Shown here: positions 52,070 through 64,000 of the stretch, piece after piece
How the letters are laid out: every line of letters starts with the position of its first letter
Numbering within the stretch: position 1 is the stretch's first letter
Assembly: GCF_932526225.1 (NCBI RefSeq)
Contig: NC_064045.1
Location: forward strand, 6,494,998 to 6,558,997
DNA from: Nematostella vectensis
Taxonomy: Eukaryota > Cnidaria > Anthozoa > Actiniaria > Edwardsiidae
Length of the DNA: 64,000 nt
Reading direction: 5' to 3'
The notes under the pieces: model-generated
Seen by the model: only the letters and a program-made list of their open reading frames with translations
What the model was told of the DNA's origin: nothing
The model's database searches: none
Program-made: the position numbers and the translations under genes

Positions 52070-52786
52070 TTTGAATTTCGAAGTCTGCGGTTCGAAAAGA
52101 ATATATTCTGCAAGGACTAACACAGTGATGGACAAAGTGACGCGAGCTTCGACTTCTTCTATGCCTGGGTGAGATGTTAGGCTGACTAAATTAGAAAATA
52201 ATCGAGTTCTGGACGCAAAAATCCAGCATTTTGGCTGGTCATTTTACAGACTCCATGTTTGCCGCTCTTTGCCGCCGAGTGGGTACCAGTCTCTACTCTG
52301 CAAAAATATACAACAGGAAACCGGAGTCTTCATTTCCTGCATCTACAGTGTACAGTGTGACGAAATGACTTAAAAGAAAAATTTATAAGGTAAATGATCA
52401 TTAATACTACACACTTTCAGAGATGTTCAAGTCCATGTAAGATTTATTCTCCAATACTCACAATACAAAACCAGTTGAAGCTCTAGCCTTGACTTGAGGT
52501 TGCATTGTGTAGGCAAATTGAACCTGGAATATTTTAATACCCCGAGGGTTGAGGAGGTTGGCTCAGGACACCTTAAAATTTAAGAGCCCCCCCTTCAAGT
52601 GTACAAATTTTGTTTGTCCCCCCCTAACAAACCAAGGATTTCAGTAGGATTCATAAAGAAAAAAATAGAGACCTCCTTAGAACTTATAGAAGGTCCATTT
52701 TCTTCCGGAGCCTCCCCTTCCTTGGGTTAAAAATTTTTGTGGGCCCCATCCCCCCACAATATCTTTCTTCCCCCTTCAGGTTATTT

Positions 52787-53796
52787 AACCCTTTCACTCC
52801 TGGGTACTTTTGAGCAACATTGTAAGAAAAACAGACTGAAAACAGAAACCTCCCCCCCCCCCCCCCCCCCCATCTCAAGTCCAACACTACCAGTTAAGCT
52901 AAGCAACCGCTGACCCAAGACGGCATGCCTTGAAGTTTCCAACAATGCACTGCGGTCTTTTCTTTCTAGCGACGGCACTGCTACAGCCTGTTGCTTACAA
53001 CAGTTTTGCTTGCAATTTGCTTAAAAATTACAGCTATTTTACATCTGGAGAGTGCCTTAGGACATCATGAAGTTTTTTGGGCATAATTAATGCTGTGCTT
53101 ATGGATGTTTGCACGCTGAGGTTGATTTAATGGGATAATTCCTTGTCTGGGCTTCATAAAGTGAGAAAGGAATTTTCTGGTGAATAGCCTCATACCCTCC
53201 AATGTGGGCCATCTTATTCAACCCAACCTTATTCAAAAATTGTTTTCAGGCTTATTCTGGGTTCCTTGGACCTGGAAATGTTTTGTTTGGCTTCGGGGCA
53301 AAGAGACTTATAAAAAAACTGTTATGATTCTGGGGGAGTAGATTGCCCGCCTGTCTGTCAAGGTGTTTCCAAGACTCCCATGATGCAGTGCAGGCATGCA
53401 AAATAGGCTAAGCATGGTGACTCGCTTCTAATGGAGGTTCTAGCATTTATTATTGTGAATGATTGCTGTAAAATGGGACCTGACGGAGTGCAATAAAGGT
53501 ATCTATTTGTGACTTGATCTGTGTTTGCTTGTCTCTATTTGTAGTTCGGAATTGTGTGTCTTTTTTGGTAAGAAATGTTTCTAAGTTTAAGCATTTGTTT
53601 ACGAATTGGTCAGAAATCAAGGTTGATATTTTGACAAAAAAGTCAATTCTATTACATTGCTTAGATGCGTTTTTGAAGGTCGTCTATGCCTTGGATGAAT
53701 CTATGAGTATCCGGGTCTACTGATGTTTAGTTTGCATTTTTGACGTTTTGGAGTTGGGCCTATATTTTACAGGCGTCTCAGGGCGTTATGGCAATG
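52787..53796. mobile_element. About 1 kb repeat, copy B
   Basis: Same family as 48572-49505: AACCCTTTCACTCCTGGGTA at the start and GCGTCTCAGGGCGTTATGG near the end. It carries a C run of about 20 bp after ACAGAAACCTCC and an insertion near 52,980-53,030 absent from copy A. The boundaries are defined by loss of similarity. Confidence 0.85.
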
Positions 53797-53819
53797 AAAG
53801 ACTTAATGAAGACTCCATA

Positions 53820-54163
53820 GGACAGCAAATGTTGTTTTAGAATCTATCAACCAAGATTTCCACTTTACCATCAAATAGTATTACTGTATAAATTTTATAA
53901 TAATCTTGTGGCTTGTCCTCTCCCTTGCGGTGTCGTTCCGACAAATCGATCCACTCGAAGGAACTCACTTAGCTTTCAACAATTGCACTCGAATATTCTT
54001 TCCTTTAATTATTCTTTTTTTTCCTAGAGCAATAAGAGCATGGAATTTACTTCCTGATAATATTGTAAACCTAAGTAATCTGGAGTCCTTTAAAACAGCA
54101 GCTTTGCCAGCCATCAGGCAACTAAAGGTGCCTCGCTCCGCATCTCCGCCGGCTCTAAACTGA
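53820..54163 (+). pseudogene. 3' end of a non-LTR retrotransposon reverse transcriptase ORF
   Basis: The C-terminal piece FFPRAIRAWNLLPDNIVN followed by LSNLESFKTAALPAI is the characteristic tail of LINE-type reverse transcriptase polyproteins. Upstream, in a different frame, FYKFYNNLVACPLP fits the part that normally precedes it, so a frameshift separates them near 53,990. The rest of the element is absent (5' truncated), as is usual for LINE copies. Confidence 0.65.
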
Positions 54164-55645
54164 CCGTGCCCTCCCCAGTAAGCGTAAGCTACTTTATACT
54201 ATTTTATAAGGGAGTAGTTTATTAAAGTATTAAAGTATCCACACTTTCTTGCACGCTCCACATGGTCATAGAAAATTTTATCTGGTGAGGGAATGGCCCT
54301 CGTCCACGTTTGTAAGGGCAGATAGGATATTTTAAACCATTAGAAAATGACCTGTTGGGAGAGGGGTGCGTAAGGAGCAAAAAAAAGTCGTACTTGTTAA
54401 AAAAAAAAACTGGAAAAAACATGCATGCAGTCATAACCAGACAGAACCAAAAATGGTTGCATAAAAGAAAAATCATGCATGTCTTGAAGGCAAAAAGAAA
54501 TGAAACAAACAGATCTATTTTGTGATTTTGGAATGTTCATGTGGTAACTCCCTCACACATTCATTGGTAATAGAGTGGTTTTCAAAATCCCGTGCAACAA
54601 AATGTAATTGTTAATAAATTTTAATAGTCAAGCCAGAACAAAAGAGAACAAAGACATTTTACAATGTTTTAGTACTGAATAAACTAAATAGTTTTTCACT
54701 GGTTTTTGAAAACCACCGTATATAGTACAGCACTGTCTACAAGCGTCATACCTGCCATCTGATAAAGTATACATTGGTTTTAAAATACGGAAGTTCTACA
54801 TAACATTATTCTCTTTAGGGACCTTATAGCCAAAACAATGTCTATCAAGGAGCCCAATATTTTCCTTGCCTGAAGGAGCTCCTTATCACCATATAATGCA
54901 ATTTGGATTTTTATTAAAATGAAGGATATATTAAATTAGACTAATCACCTTTCATGAAGTTTAAGTGAAAATTCATTTTAGCAAAAGAGCATAAATGATT
55001 GGTTCAAGAGAAATAGCAAAGGGAATAACAGAAGCTGCTTATGCAAATAAGGTTTAATTTCCTGGGAAGTAAAACTACTTTAGCTTCACATTTGCATTTC
55101 CTTTGTATGAACAATTCCCATTATTTGTGTGGGCTGAAAATATGAGTAGTGAGACAAGGAAGTCAAAAGAACACTAATGAACAATATCATTCTTTATTTC
55201 TTTCAGTTTAACAACCATTTTCTCTGAACTTTCTTTTCTGGGAAATTCAATAAAATAAGTATGTATTTTATTCCTCTCTCTAAGCAATATAACTTTATTC
55301 ACAATTTTTCCTTCAAAACGAAAAACCTTAAACGTGTATATACAAAATTTGAACGTTATATAGAGAAAAAAATCTCCTTGTTGATATTTGTACAGAAATA
55401 CGCTTTGTCTTCCTACAATTTTAACAAATTGGGGATATTTTTTTCATTTTTTTTCTAACAAATTTAAATCTTTTGAGTCGTAGTTTTGTACAAAGAACGA
55501 AATATATGGACGGATAATTATAAATTACATAGTTCCGAGCCTTTTTCAATTTTATAAATATAGTAACTTTACAAGTAAGTATACGATGCGTAACATCTGC
55601 ATTATTACTATTTGGGGTCAATTTGAGGTTTTGTGTTTGAAAGTC

Positions 55646-56920
55646 CTAAGCCATTATTGGCATTTGTGAAGTGAGGAAATTTTCCCGGTAGGTTTGATCT
55701 ATCTGAGAATACCAATCGAAGTTGGCCGGAGAAGATAAAATAGGAGATCTCCTTGCATATTCCCCTTGTCTCGGGAAAGTCCAAGGACGTCCTGCGTTTG
55801 ACTTCACTGGGCTGAATTCTTGTGCCGTAGCTGACAACGGAGACCCCATTCTCGCTATTTGCTGGTTACGGGGTTTTCTTGCGGCGTCTTCGGCAGTACT
55901 CCAAGCGAAGTATTTCCCGAATTCTTGACCTAGGACGGGCGATGAAGTTCCAGAATTCGAGGAACCACTGCTGAATGTTGGCGAAGCTCGCGCGGAGTTA
56001 TGACTCTTGAAGGCCTGACTCGCTCCATTGCTTTTTGTGTTATGGCCGTTCAGGAGACCTACCCAGCGAGCCGTTTCGGAGTCTGTAATGTCGTCTAGTA
56101 TGCTTGTGTTTTCCTTTTTGTAGATGACATTCACAGAGCCTTGCTCGCCTGGAAAAAAAATGAAAATCAGAAAATAAAAATTAGATATATTGATGAATAA
56201 ATTCGTGAGCCTCTGAAAACAAGATTGTACGAGAAGAACGAGCTCGAGAATTCACAATCGAAGGACATTCGAGAACAAAACCCGAAACCGTAAAACCTTA
56301 GAGTAACAAATAAATACAAATAGTTTTCGAAAACCATACGCGAAACATTACATGCTCTGTTTGACTCAAGAGAAAACAACAGCAGCCGCCATTATTTTGA
56401 AAGCAAATAATTGGAGGTCGAACCCCGAGCGAGGAAAACAGAGAAATATGATACTATCACGTACACATGAAAAACTCTACGGGCGAGATTATAACAAAAA
56501 TGGCAACCAAGGGAGTTAAAGGAATCAAAAGGAACCTAAAAAGTCCTCAAATGTCCATTACTTAGAGGTGAGAAACGAAATTAACGAGAAACGAATGATG
56601 TTTTGCTTACCGATTCGATACGACACTTCGTGCGGATCTATCCATAAGCAGAGTTTCTCGGGCAAATTCGCCTTCACATCGTCGATTTTTAGCCCGCTTT
56701 CTCGTGCAGCAGCGGCTAGAATTGGGTCAAGGTAGTGTGTTATGAGTATACATCTGTAACCACTGCCTTTTGTGGGTTTATTCGGGTACCAATGTCCATC
56801 GAATTTCTTGGTCAATTTCATTGCGAGCTCTTCGCCGAACAGGTCAACTCTTCGACGAGGCAATTTGTTGTAGAGAAAGTTCATGAGAAAATTGACGGAT
56901 ACTTGTATTTCGAGTTCCAT
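55646..56920 (-). CDS. TOB1: TOB/BTG-family antiproliferative protein, 2 exons
   Basis: An adaptor that recruits the CCR4-NOT deadenylase and restrains growth. Exons 56611-56920 and 55646-56148 (phase 1 junction) give 270 residues. The BTG domain fills residues 1-115: MELEIQVSVNFLMNFLYNKL, then LFGEELAMKLTKKFDGHWYP and GYRCILITHYLDPILAAAA (box A), and LPEKLCLWIDPHEVSYRIGE (box B). The tail is Ser/Gly/Pro-rich and contains LSATAQEFSP, which fits the PAM2 motif that binds the MLLE domain of poly(A)-binding protein; this favours TOB over BTG1-4, which lack such a tail. Human TOB1 and TOB2 are about 345 residues, so the tail here is shorter. The ATG at 56920 gives the family's conserved N terminus. 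Confidence 0.95.
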
Positions 56921-57091
56921 ATTTCTATCGCTTCGTATTTTAGTGGCGTATTGGTTTTGCTAGAAAAGGTAGAAAAAGTAATTGACTCAGTGACTGCCTC
57001 TTTCACTCCCAGCTGATTCGTGCGAAAGAGAACGCACAACAGTGCGGGGAAAGTGCCAAAGATCAGATTTTGTTTACCCTCCTCTGCCCTC

Positions 57092-57329
57092 ATTGGTCCG
57101 GTCTATTGATAACAACGTCAATTTCGACCAATCAAAGGCCACTACCACAATAATAGACTAATCGGGTGCTTTTGTATAGCCAATCAGCAAGCCTTTTTTC
57201 GTGACGTCAAACTTAGGCCTGGTCTGACGACCAAAATAGACAAAGTGACGTCTCGGAATAGCTGGTAATCTTTTCATTGAAATGTTTCCTGTGACGTGCG
57301 TGTCTCCCATATCAACAGTCCATATTTGG
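57092..57329. promoter_or_regulatory. CRE, CArG and CCAAT cluster upstream of TOB
   Basis: Within 175-410 bp upstream of the TOB start codon are a palindromic CRE TGACGTCA (57202-57209), two half sites TGACG (57246-57250, 57292-57296), a perfect CArG/SRF box CCATATTTGG (57320-57329) and three CCAAT boxes (57092-57096 inverted, 57128-57132, 57180-57184). CREB and SRF sites together are the classic layout of immediate-early genes. Use in this organism is inferred. Confidence 0.6.
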
Positions 57330-60300
57330 TGTGCAATAGACAAGTACACAATAGATGTTTATATTTTAGACGCGACGCGGAATGTGTACAGTCTCTAGCA
57401 AACAGCATAAGTAATTTGTGATCCCCGGAAGAAATGAGAACAAATTATTATTTTTTAAACAGCAGAACCTAAAGACTAAATCTCAAGAGAAATGAGCAAT
57501 CTGAACTTTAGGATATTTCATGAGGACGTATGGCGAATACACTCTTCATGATAGAAATGCTGATAATGATTTCTATTTGCCTTGAAGCGTAATCATAACT
57601 GTGACGACATCATATTCATCTATCTCCATCTCATGGTGCAACCCAAAACATTGCGCAACCTTACGAAAACGTTTTTTCCCTATCGATGTGCTTTACATTT
57701 CGGGTCTTCTAGAATTTAATGAATTCAGCAATTTTTCCCAATATATTTTTTCGCCATATAATAGAATACACGCAGCGTTTTACTGTAAGCATTATTCAAA
57801 ATGCTTTATAGCGCGAGTTAAGAATAATAATACACTAGATAAAAAAGAACATTTTCTTTCTGTAAAATAATTTTAATTGAATACATTAGAAAAATAAAGC
57901 AATATATTTTCTCTTAATTCTTTGTATTTATTGCAATTATGTGGAAAGACTAGATTTTTATAACAATAACCCATTATGATAATAATGCGGGATTTAGCGT
58001 GTTTTTAGCGACCTGGATATGATACATGATTCTAGGAAAAACACATGCGGAACTCAATCTAATATTAGCTTACAACAAGAGAGTATTATGATCAAACAAA
58101 TACTTACAAATATATTTCTAACTTGCTTTCTTTTCTGACTCCGTGGATCACATATATTTGATAAAAATGCAGATATGAAGCTTTGTAACCAAGAGACTTT
58201 GATCATACTACTCTCTTGTAAGAATAATTTTTTTTTAACTTTTATTTTATAAATTAAAATAAAAAAAAATAGAGAAAAAGTGTTATTTTTGTATCTAGCA
58301 TAGAGTCTAGCACTCCATTCCGCGTTCCATTCTCCGTAAATTGTTGGATCATTTGCGGGCCTGCTATGTTTTTTTTGGGGGGTCGTTTGCGGGCTTGTAC
58401 ATTTCCTAGCCAGGCTTTTTCGTGGAGAAGTGAAATAAATGCTGTAAACTACTCCCTGGTTGATAGATACTGTATTCCAGTATTGATGCGCGTACACAGG
58501 GGGGGGGGGGGGGGGGGGGGGAATGCTCGTCTATCCAATATTCCAATATTGATAGGATTGATAGCACTTGGTTCTCAATTTATTATCAAGTGTTTTAGTA
58601 ATTGATAGCCAATTGATAGTAACTCAGATTTTGGACAAATAGACTTTTACCAGATGCTTACAAATGAAATTGACTTAGAATCTGGACCAGGTTCTCTTTT
58701 ATTTTCCTGCCTTAGATACTTCACCGGCTGTTTTTATTCCGATTTTAAATTTACAAGTTGTGAAAAGGGGCGCCACTTTCCCGTTTATCTTATCACTCTT
58801 AATTTTCGCGACGTCAAAATATCGCGATTTTGAGATGGCGATATTTCGCGACACTTTATTTTCGCGATTATCCTTTTTTCGTAAAAACCAGATCACTTTA
58901 TTTTCGCGATTTTGGGATAACAAAATCAAGCAAAACAAACGGAATTAAATGTGCTGTAATCATCAAAACTGAAACAATTTATAACAAAAAAGATGCGTGT
59001 GGGTTGATGCTACAGCTTTTATGGGAATGTCATTTTTGTTTTAAATGTCCTTGCTGACTCCCAGCTATTATCAGGTTTCACTTGAGTAAATTGGGTCTCC
59101 CCCTTTACTGAGCAAGAAGCTCATTAGAAGTCTCCTCTATTAACACTGACACACTCAACCATCCCTACTTGGTTTTACAGAAGATCACACAAGGCCCCTT
59201 CAGGTGCATTCCCAGGATTGGCTGAGGGGGCAGTCTCGTACCCAGACGAAGCGCTATGCATTTTGGGACGGTCATGATGCGGTTTCAGAGGAATTCGCTT
59301 ATTTTTTTTCTTCGCTTCAGGATTCCTGTGGATGTCCGCGCAACAGCAAACGGCGACGGGGTACGACTCTGCTGAGGGGGGATAGGCAGTCATAGGTATC
59401 ATATGAAAAATCATAGTATTTGAAGGTTCCTTAACAAGAAATGACCCCCTTTTTGGCCGGGGGGGGGGGGGGGGGTGTACACCCCCCTTTGTAAGCGCCT
59501 GCCTTTACTCTTATTCCTCTTGCTCTCTTGAATAACAATAAAAGAAAATAAGACCAGATTTTGTAGTACACAAACATTGGCTTTTTATTTCATATTCACA
59601 AACTATAAAAGGCAACTCATCTGGATTAGTGAGAATTTTCATATTTTTTTTACAAAACAACAAAATGATTATTTTCAAAGAAAACAAAAATCTATGCAAA
59701 TAACTTTTTATTTCCGATGCCCAACTATCTGTTATTGATCACACAGACAAGTTGTCTTTTTAATTACTAAACTAACAATCCTAAATAATACAATTGATTT
59801 TGGCATGTGTAAAAGTTTGAATATTTTTATGATAAGGTCACAAGAAAAAATACCCAAAAATTTGTGACCAAAATAAGACTAAGTGAAAAAAAAAAAAAAA
59901 AAAAACACTATGGCAAGAAAATCCACAAGCAACTTTTTTGAGCAAATTCCTTTAAAACTATTGCTATTGGAACAGGTAGGTGTCTTTGCCCAAGCCATAC
60001 AACCAAACCAGATCATCAAGTGACACCCAAAATTATAAAAGAGTAATATCATTTAACCCCCAGGGATGGCAAATGATTTAAAAAAAAAAATGTCAAATCT
60101 TTGAAATTTCTACCAACACTTGCCACACTCACAAGAAATTGTGCACTTTAAACTCTTTGGATGCCTTCCTTTATAAGTTCCTTCCCCCCAAAAAAATGAG
60201 TCTCCTGTACAGTGGCTCTGCAGTGTGCTTTAGCTAGACTAACTTGATACAGTACCTGCATATTATGATTTTAGAATGTCTACCATTGCTTATTTACCAT

Positions 60301-60612
60301 CCCAGGTATTTAGTTGATACAAATTCAGGGGTCCCTTAGAATTGAGTAAAAGATTGTGACACCTACAAGATGCATAAAAATACATGTTCTGTGATGAAAT
60401 AATAGAGATTCTGTGAATGAGCTTTTCCACAATTTTTTTTGCACAAAAACACCAGTAAAGTAAAAGTTGCTGGGCAAAAATATCATCAGCAGAAAATATG
60501 GCAATCAGACAAACCCTGGCATTTTTGTATCAAAAACAATGCTATCCCAGTATCAAAAATTGGGCCTATGTGTATGATAGAGAAAAATTATGAAAACATT
60601 CATAAGTGTTGC
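57330..60612. other. Intergenic stretch between TOB and Rac
   Basis: No supported gene. AT-rich sequence with a G run of about 23 bp (58,499-58,521), a cluster of five TCGCGA palindromes (58,805-58,910), a repeat fragment (59,340-59,480: GTATCATATGAAAAATCATA and a G run) related to 38,490-38,580, and long A runs near 59,890. The Rac 3' UTR should occupy the right-hand end. Confidence 0.55.
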
Positions 60613-63600
60613 TTATAAAAGCTTGCATCCCTTATTTCTTGGCTTCTTGGCAGGCTTTGTCGGACATAGTACAGCTCTAATTGCTTCATCAAATACGGTT
60701 TTAAGTCCTTTCTGTGTTAGAGCAGAACATTCAAGGTACTTGACAGCGCCGATTTCCTTTGCCATTTGTAGGCCTTGTGTGTACCCAATTGGACCCAATT
60801 TCTTTTCCTTGAGTTTATCTATTGTTTCTTTATCATCACGAAGATCAAGTTTGGTGCCAACAAGGACTATGGGTGTGTTTGGGCAATGATGGCTGACCTC
60901 AGGGTACCACTAAAATAGAAAAAACAAAGTTGAAGAACAGGGATGAGAAACTCAATCTTTAGGGAGTGTTCACTAAATAACCCCTGAGAGATGGGGGAGG
61001 GAAGAAATTGAGGGGGGCTCTGGAAATTTTTAGCTACCAAATGGAGGACTCCGTAAAAAGATGGGCACTGAATTTTTTCTGAAGCTTATAATGCACTAAG
61101 GTAATGGTACACATGCAATGCTATAGATTCAGACTCAGCAAAGCTCAATTATACAACTACTCTGATTGGCCAAGAGTCCATGTGTTATTAGAGGACACAC
61201 GCACGCTTGGCGTCAGCATGCACGCACACTTTTTCAAAACTAGATTGTAACGTAACAAAACAAATAGATCTCATTTTTTTGTACATCTGTCCTCTAATAG
61301 ATGCACAGGAGATGTTACAGTGTTTCATAAAAATTGGCTCAGCTTTAGCAGATATTAATAGTTCACATACATAATGATTCTGATTGAAATTCATATTTTC
61401 TAATTTCTAAATACAGATAGTTTAGAGACTGGGACTATCCAACTATCTGTGTTCAAACCTTGGAATGAGCATAAAATGTTTACAGCTATCCTTTCTATTG
61501 GTACCATTTTTGTTGTTTTAAGCCAAGTTCAAACATTGTATTATCTGTGAGCCATATTCAATGCAATTGTATGCAGATGAAGATGAAACAATCAACTTGA
61601 TTCATTTGAATGCATTTGCATTTAATACGGTTCATGGATAATACGATGTTCGAACTTAAGCCTTAGGGGTGATTACTTCAATAAAAAACTCAGAAGTACC
61701 CTTTGCAAGTATAGCAAAGAACATGATCCTCGAAATGTAAATAACATTTTGGGAAAACTCCCAGCGGAACCCCGGGACAGTGAGTCAGTTGCAAATGTTT
61801 TCCCATGATAATTCCTATGAGCTGTTGGCACTGTTGAGGGTGACTTGACCATGCAAAACTGTAGTACAATAATAATTTTAAATAAAAATAAAACATACCT
61901 TTGCTCTGACGTTTTCATATGATGCTGGACTAATGAGTGAAAAGCAAATAAGAAACACGTCCTGGTAACAAAAAGTATTAATAAGTGTTAAAATTAGGCC
62001 AAACAGTTCATATACGTTTTCATGATGCTGGTATAATGAGTGTAAAGCAAATAAGAAATGTCCGGGTAACAAAAAGTAATCATAAGTGTTAAAATAAGGC
62101 CAAACAGTTCATATAGAGTTTTTTTTAGCTACATAAAAAATATGTTTCAAAGAATTCCAGAAATCAAATAAAACACTTACAAGTCTGTGTACACAAAGTA
62201 TGAATCAACATAAGGTTGAAAAGGCCGTTAAACGCCTCTGTGAGACAGAGTGGTTGCACTGACGTTTCAAGCGTTAGTCCTTCGTCAAAGCAAAAGAAAC
62301 TGAATAGGATGGGGGAGTGGTATTTATTGTATAGTGTGCAAACAATAGGCAGTAAGTCTGTGCACTGTGCATGGTCTGACAAAAGAACAAGAAACAATGT
62401 GTGTGTACACAAGGCTATTGATACTTACTGTCTGAGGATATGAGAGAGGCCTCAGTCTGTCATAGTCCTCCTGGCCTGTAACAAAGACATAATAGGTATT
62501 CAAGATATTGCAGCGGCAGAGGGCAGAACACTACCCTGCCCCAAAATACCGTAGGGACCTCAAGCGACAATGATGGCAAAGTGGACGACGAGGGCCGAAA
62601 AAATGGAATTTGACTCAGAATTCAGTAGCAACCATGATGCGAAAGAGCCAACTTTCAACATTGAGGAGGCAGCTCTTTGCTACTGTAGAAATGATGTCCT
62701 TAGTTTATTTCCAATTGTATCTGACTAATGCTTTGCTTATTTCATGCAAATTAAATTGGAATCGAATGCCAAGTGTGAATGCATCTTTTTCAATCTTGTT
62801 GTCCTAGCCGTCGACCTTGCTTAATGTTTCTAATGACCATGGGAGGTCAATGTACCCCCCCTCCCCCATTATGTGGAAATGTTATTATTTTGCACTAAGA
62901 TTAATTTATACTGTGTTCCAGGGCCCTAGAAAAATGTCAAAATGGAAACATGCCCATAATATGCCCATGGACCCTGCGAAAAGTGGAGATTTTTCAACTT
63001 GCATGTTAACCCCCTAAAAAAAGTGGCTTATGTTGCCTTACATTATCACCAAAATACGAAAAAGTAAAATATTATGTTCTAAATTTCCTTCAAGAATTGT
63101 ACAATAACAACAAAGCTGTTTATTTTACTTATAGCGAAAAAAATAGTTATGAAAGGCTTGTTTAAGGTACAAAGGCAGAAATGAAACAAGTAACTGCTGA
63201 ATGGTCTGCCTGTCAATCACAGTATCAGTGAGGTAGACAAACTCTCGTCTGAGCACAAGATCTTTGTGAATTGTGACAAAATTCAATGTCAATTTTGGTT
63301 GACAGCTCAATAAGAAGAAAAACCAAAAAATGTACGAAAACTAACACATTGAGGAAAAATGATATTGACTCTGGAATATCGCTGACAAGCAGAATTTTTA
63401 TCTCAACAAACGAGGTTAAAAAACACACACTAACAATATCCCAATGCATTAGAAACTGGGTACTTTTATCAGAATATTTGAAAATCGTAGGTAAGCACAT
63501 GGATGGAACAGAAACAAAACGTTTAAAACTGTCTAACACAATTATGACAATTGTTAGGAACAAATCGCGGACGTTTGTTGGCCGAGTCTCATTTAGAGCA

Positions 63601-64000
63601 TTGATAAATTAGATATAAGTGATCTGCATGGTACCATTTGTGAGTAATTTTGCTATAGATCACATCAAAATAGCTAGAGAGAAAAACAATACGCGAATAA
63701 TTACCGGGTTTAGAGGAATGTTGAGAAAACACAGGTAGCAAGTTTATATTGATCATTGATTTGCTAGCAAAGTGAGAAGTGTTCAGTAATTGCTCGGGTT
63801 ATATAAAGGTTTAAACGGTTATGTAAGCTTAAGTATAACATGCACAGGCGAAAAAAGTTCAGTATGGTTATAAAATTGAGGTCCATAGAAGCAAGTGTTT
63901 TCCTTGGTCGAAGAATTTCACTGAAGGAATTCCTACAACTACAAGCAAAAGCTTACCGGCCGTATCCCATAAACCCAGATTGATAGGTTTTCCATCCACC
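60613..64000 (-). CDS. RAC1: Rac-type small GTPase, 3' exons (5' part outside the window)
   Basis: A membrane-anchored switch controlling actin, lamellipodia and NADPH oxidase. Exons in the window: 63957-64000 (partial), 62429-62475, 61899-61961 and 60613-60909, in phase to TAA at 60613. The translation runs from about residue 46: [15 protein letters not shown], then [15 protein letters not shown] (Q61 switch II present), [85 protein letters not shown] and CSAL nucleotide-binding motifs are intact. The tail [16 protein letters not shown] has a polybasic stretch and a CAAX box ending in Leu, predicting geranylgeranylation. Rac is favoured over Cdc42/RhoG by [20 protein letters not shown] and [14 protein letters not shown]. 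The P-loop and switch I exons lie beyond the right edge. Confidence 0.96.
61518..61669. mobile_element. Single-core MITE related to the element at 35563
   Basis: Left AAGCCAAGTTCAAACATTGT, right (inverted) AAGGCTTAAGTTCGAACATC, and a single palindromic core with ATTCAATGCAATTGTATGC facing GCATTTGCATTTAATAC. It lies in the Rac intron between exons 61899-61961 and 60613-60909. A fragment of the same family occurs near 39,230-39,300. Confidence 0.78.
62008..62073 (-). pseudogene. Decayed duplicate of a Rac exon
   Basis: About 60 bp closely resembling exon 61899-61961 and its acceptor flank, in the same orientation and about 110 bp upstream in the transcript (CATGATGCTGGTATAATGAG against CATATGATGCTGGACTAATG). 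It has lost frame through small deletions and has no donor after it. The flanking GTTAAAAT(T/A)AGGCCAAACAG sequence is also duplicated. Confidence 0.65.

Larger units (their letters stand above)
52070..55645. other. Intergenic stretch between RHOT and TOB
   Basis: The first 330 bp hold the presumed RHOT promoter. Then come the repeat copy at 52787-53796, a LINE fragment at 53820-54163, and AT-rich sequence. The last part (about 55,260-55,645) is the likely TOB 3' UTR; an AATAAA on the minus strand at 55267-55272 is a candidate poly(A) signal. Confidence 0.55.

Noticed and set aside
58370..58530. Open frame with a poly-glycine run over the G tract
   Set aside because: Homopolymer artefact in intergenic sequence without splice context or homology.

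Overview
This is a eukaryotic, animal nuclear genome window. Five multi-exon genes can be rebuilt from GT/AG junctions with consistent reading phases, and three of them belong to families centred on animals or ciliated cells: CEP131, a Rac GTPase and a TOB/BTG protein. Dense introns with conserved gene structure, AT-rich introns, many short inverted-repeat elements and an invertebrate-style Rac tail suggest an early-branching invertebrate such as an anthozoan cnidarian. The species is inferred, not proven.

Layout: (1) 1-14113, minus strand: 5' part of CEP131 (about 788 codons in 20 exons, running off the left edge), with four minisatellites in its introns. (2) 14.1-20.8 kb: no convincing gene; a 1.1-1.2 kb direct duplication at 15.2-17.7 kb. 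(3) 20815-27807, minus: a ten-exon gene for a tyrosine-recombinase-fold protein, apparently intact. (4) 27.8-31.0 kb: duplicated noncoding blocks, a hairpin element and a decayed hAT-like transposase pseudogene. (5) 31724-33023, plus: a four-exon gene of unknown function, the only confident plus-strand gene. (6) 33.0-35.3 kb: tandem repeats. (7) 35362-52069, minus: a complete 25-exon mitochondrial Rho GTPase (Miro/RHOT), 622 residues, whose introns hold several miniature transposons. (8) 52.1-55.6 kb: the second copy of a 1 kb repeat and a LINE reverse-transcriptase tail. (9) 55646-56920, minus: a TOB-type antiproliferative protein with a CRE/CArG/CCAAT cluster upstream. (10) 60613-64000, minus: the 3' exons of a Rac GTPase, running off the right edge.

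The genes do not form an operon or pathway. CEP131 serves centriolar satellites and cilia, Miro mitochondrial transport, TOB mRNA deadenylation and growth control, and Rac actin signalling. Points most worth following are the intron-rich tyrosine recombinase gene, the unknown two-domain plus-strand gene, an in-frame ladder of duplicated 5' splice sites in CEP131, a minisatellite that repeats a 3' splice-site-like sequence, and a miniature transposon whose target-site duplication includes a RHOT splice donor. All exon boundaries come from reading splice signals and phases by eye; no alignment or transcript was available.
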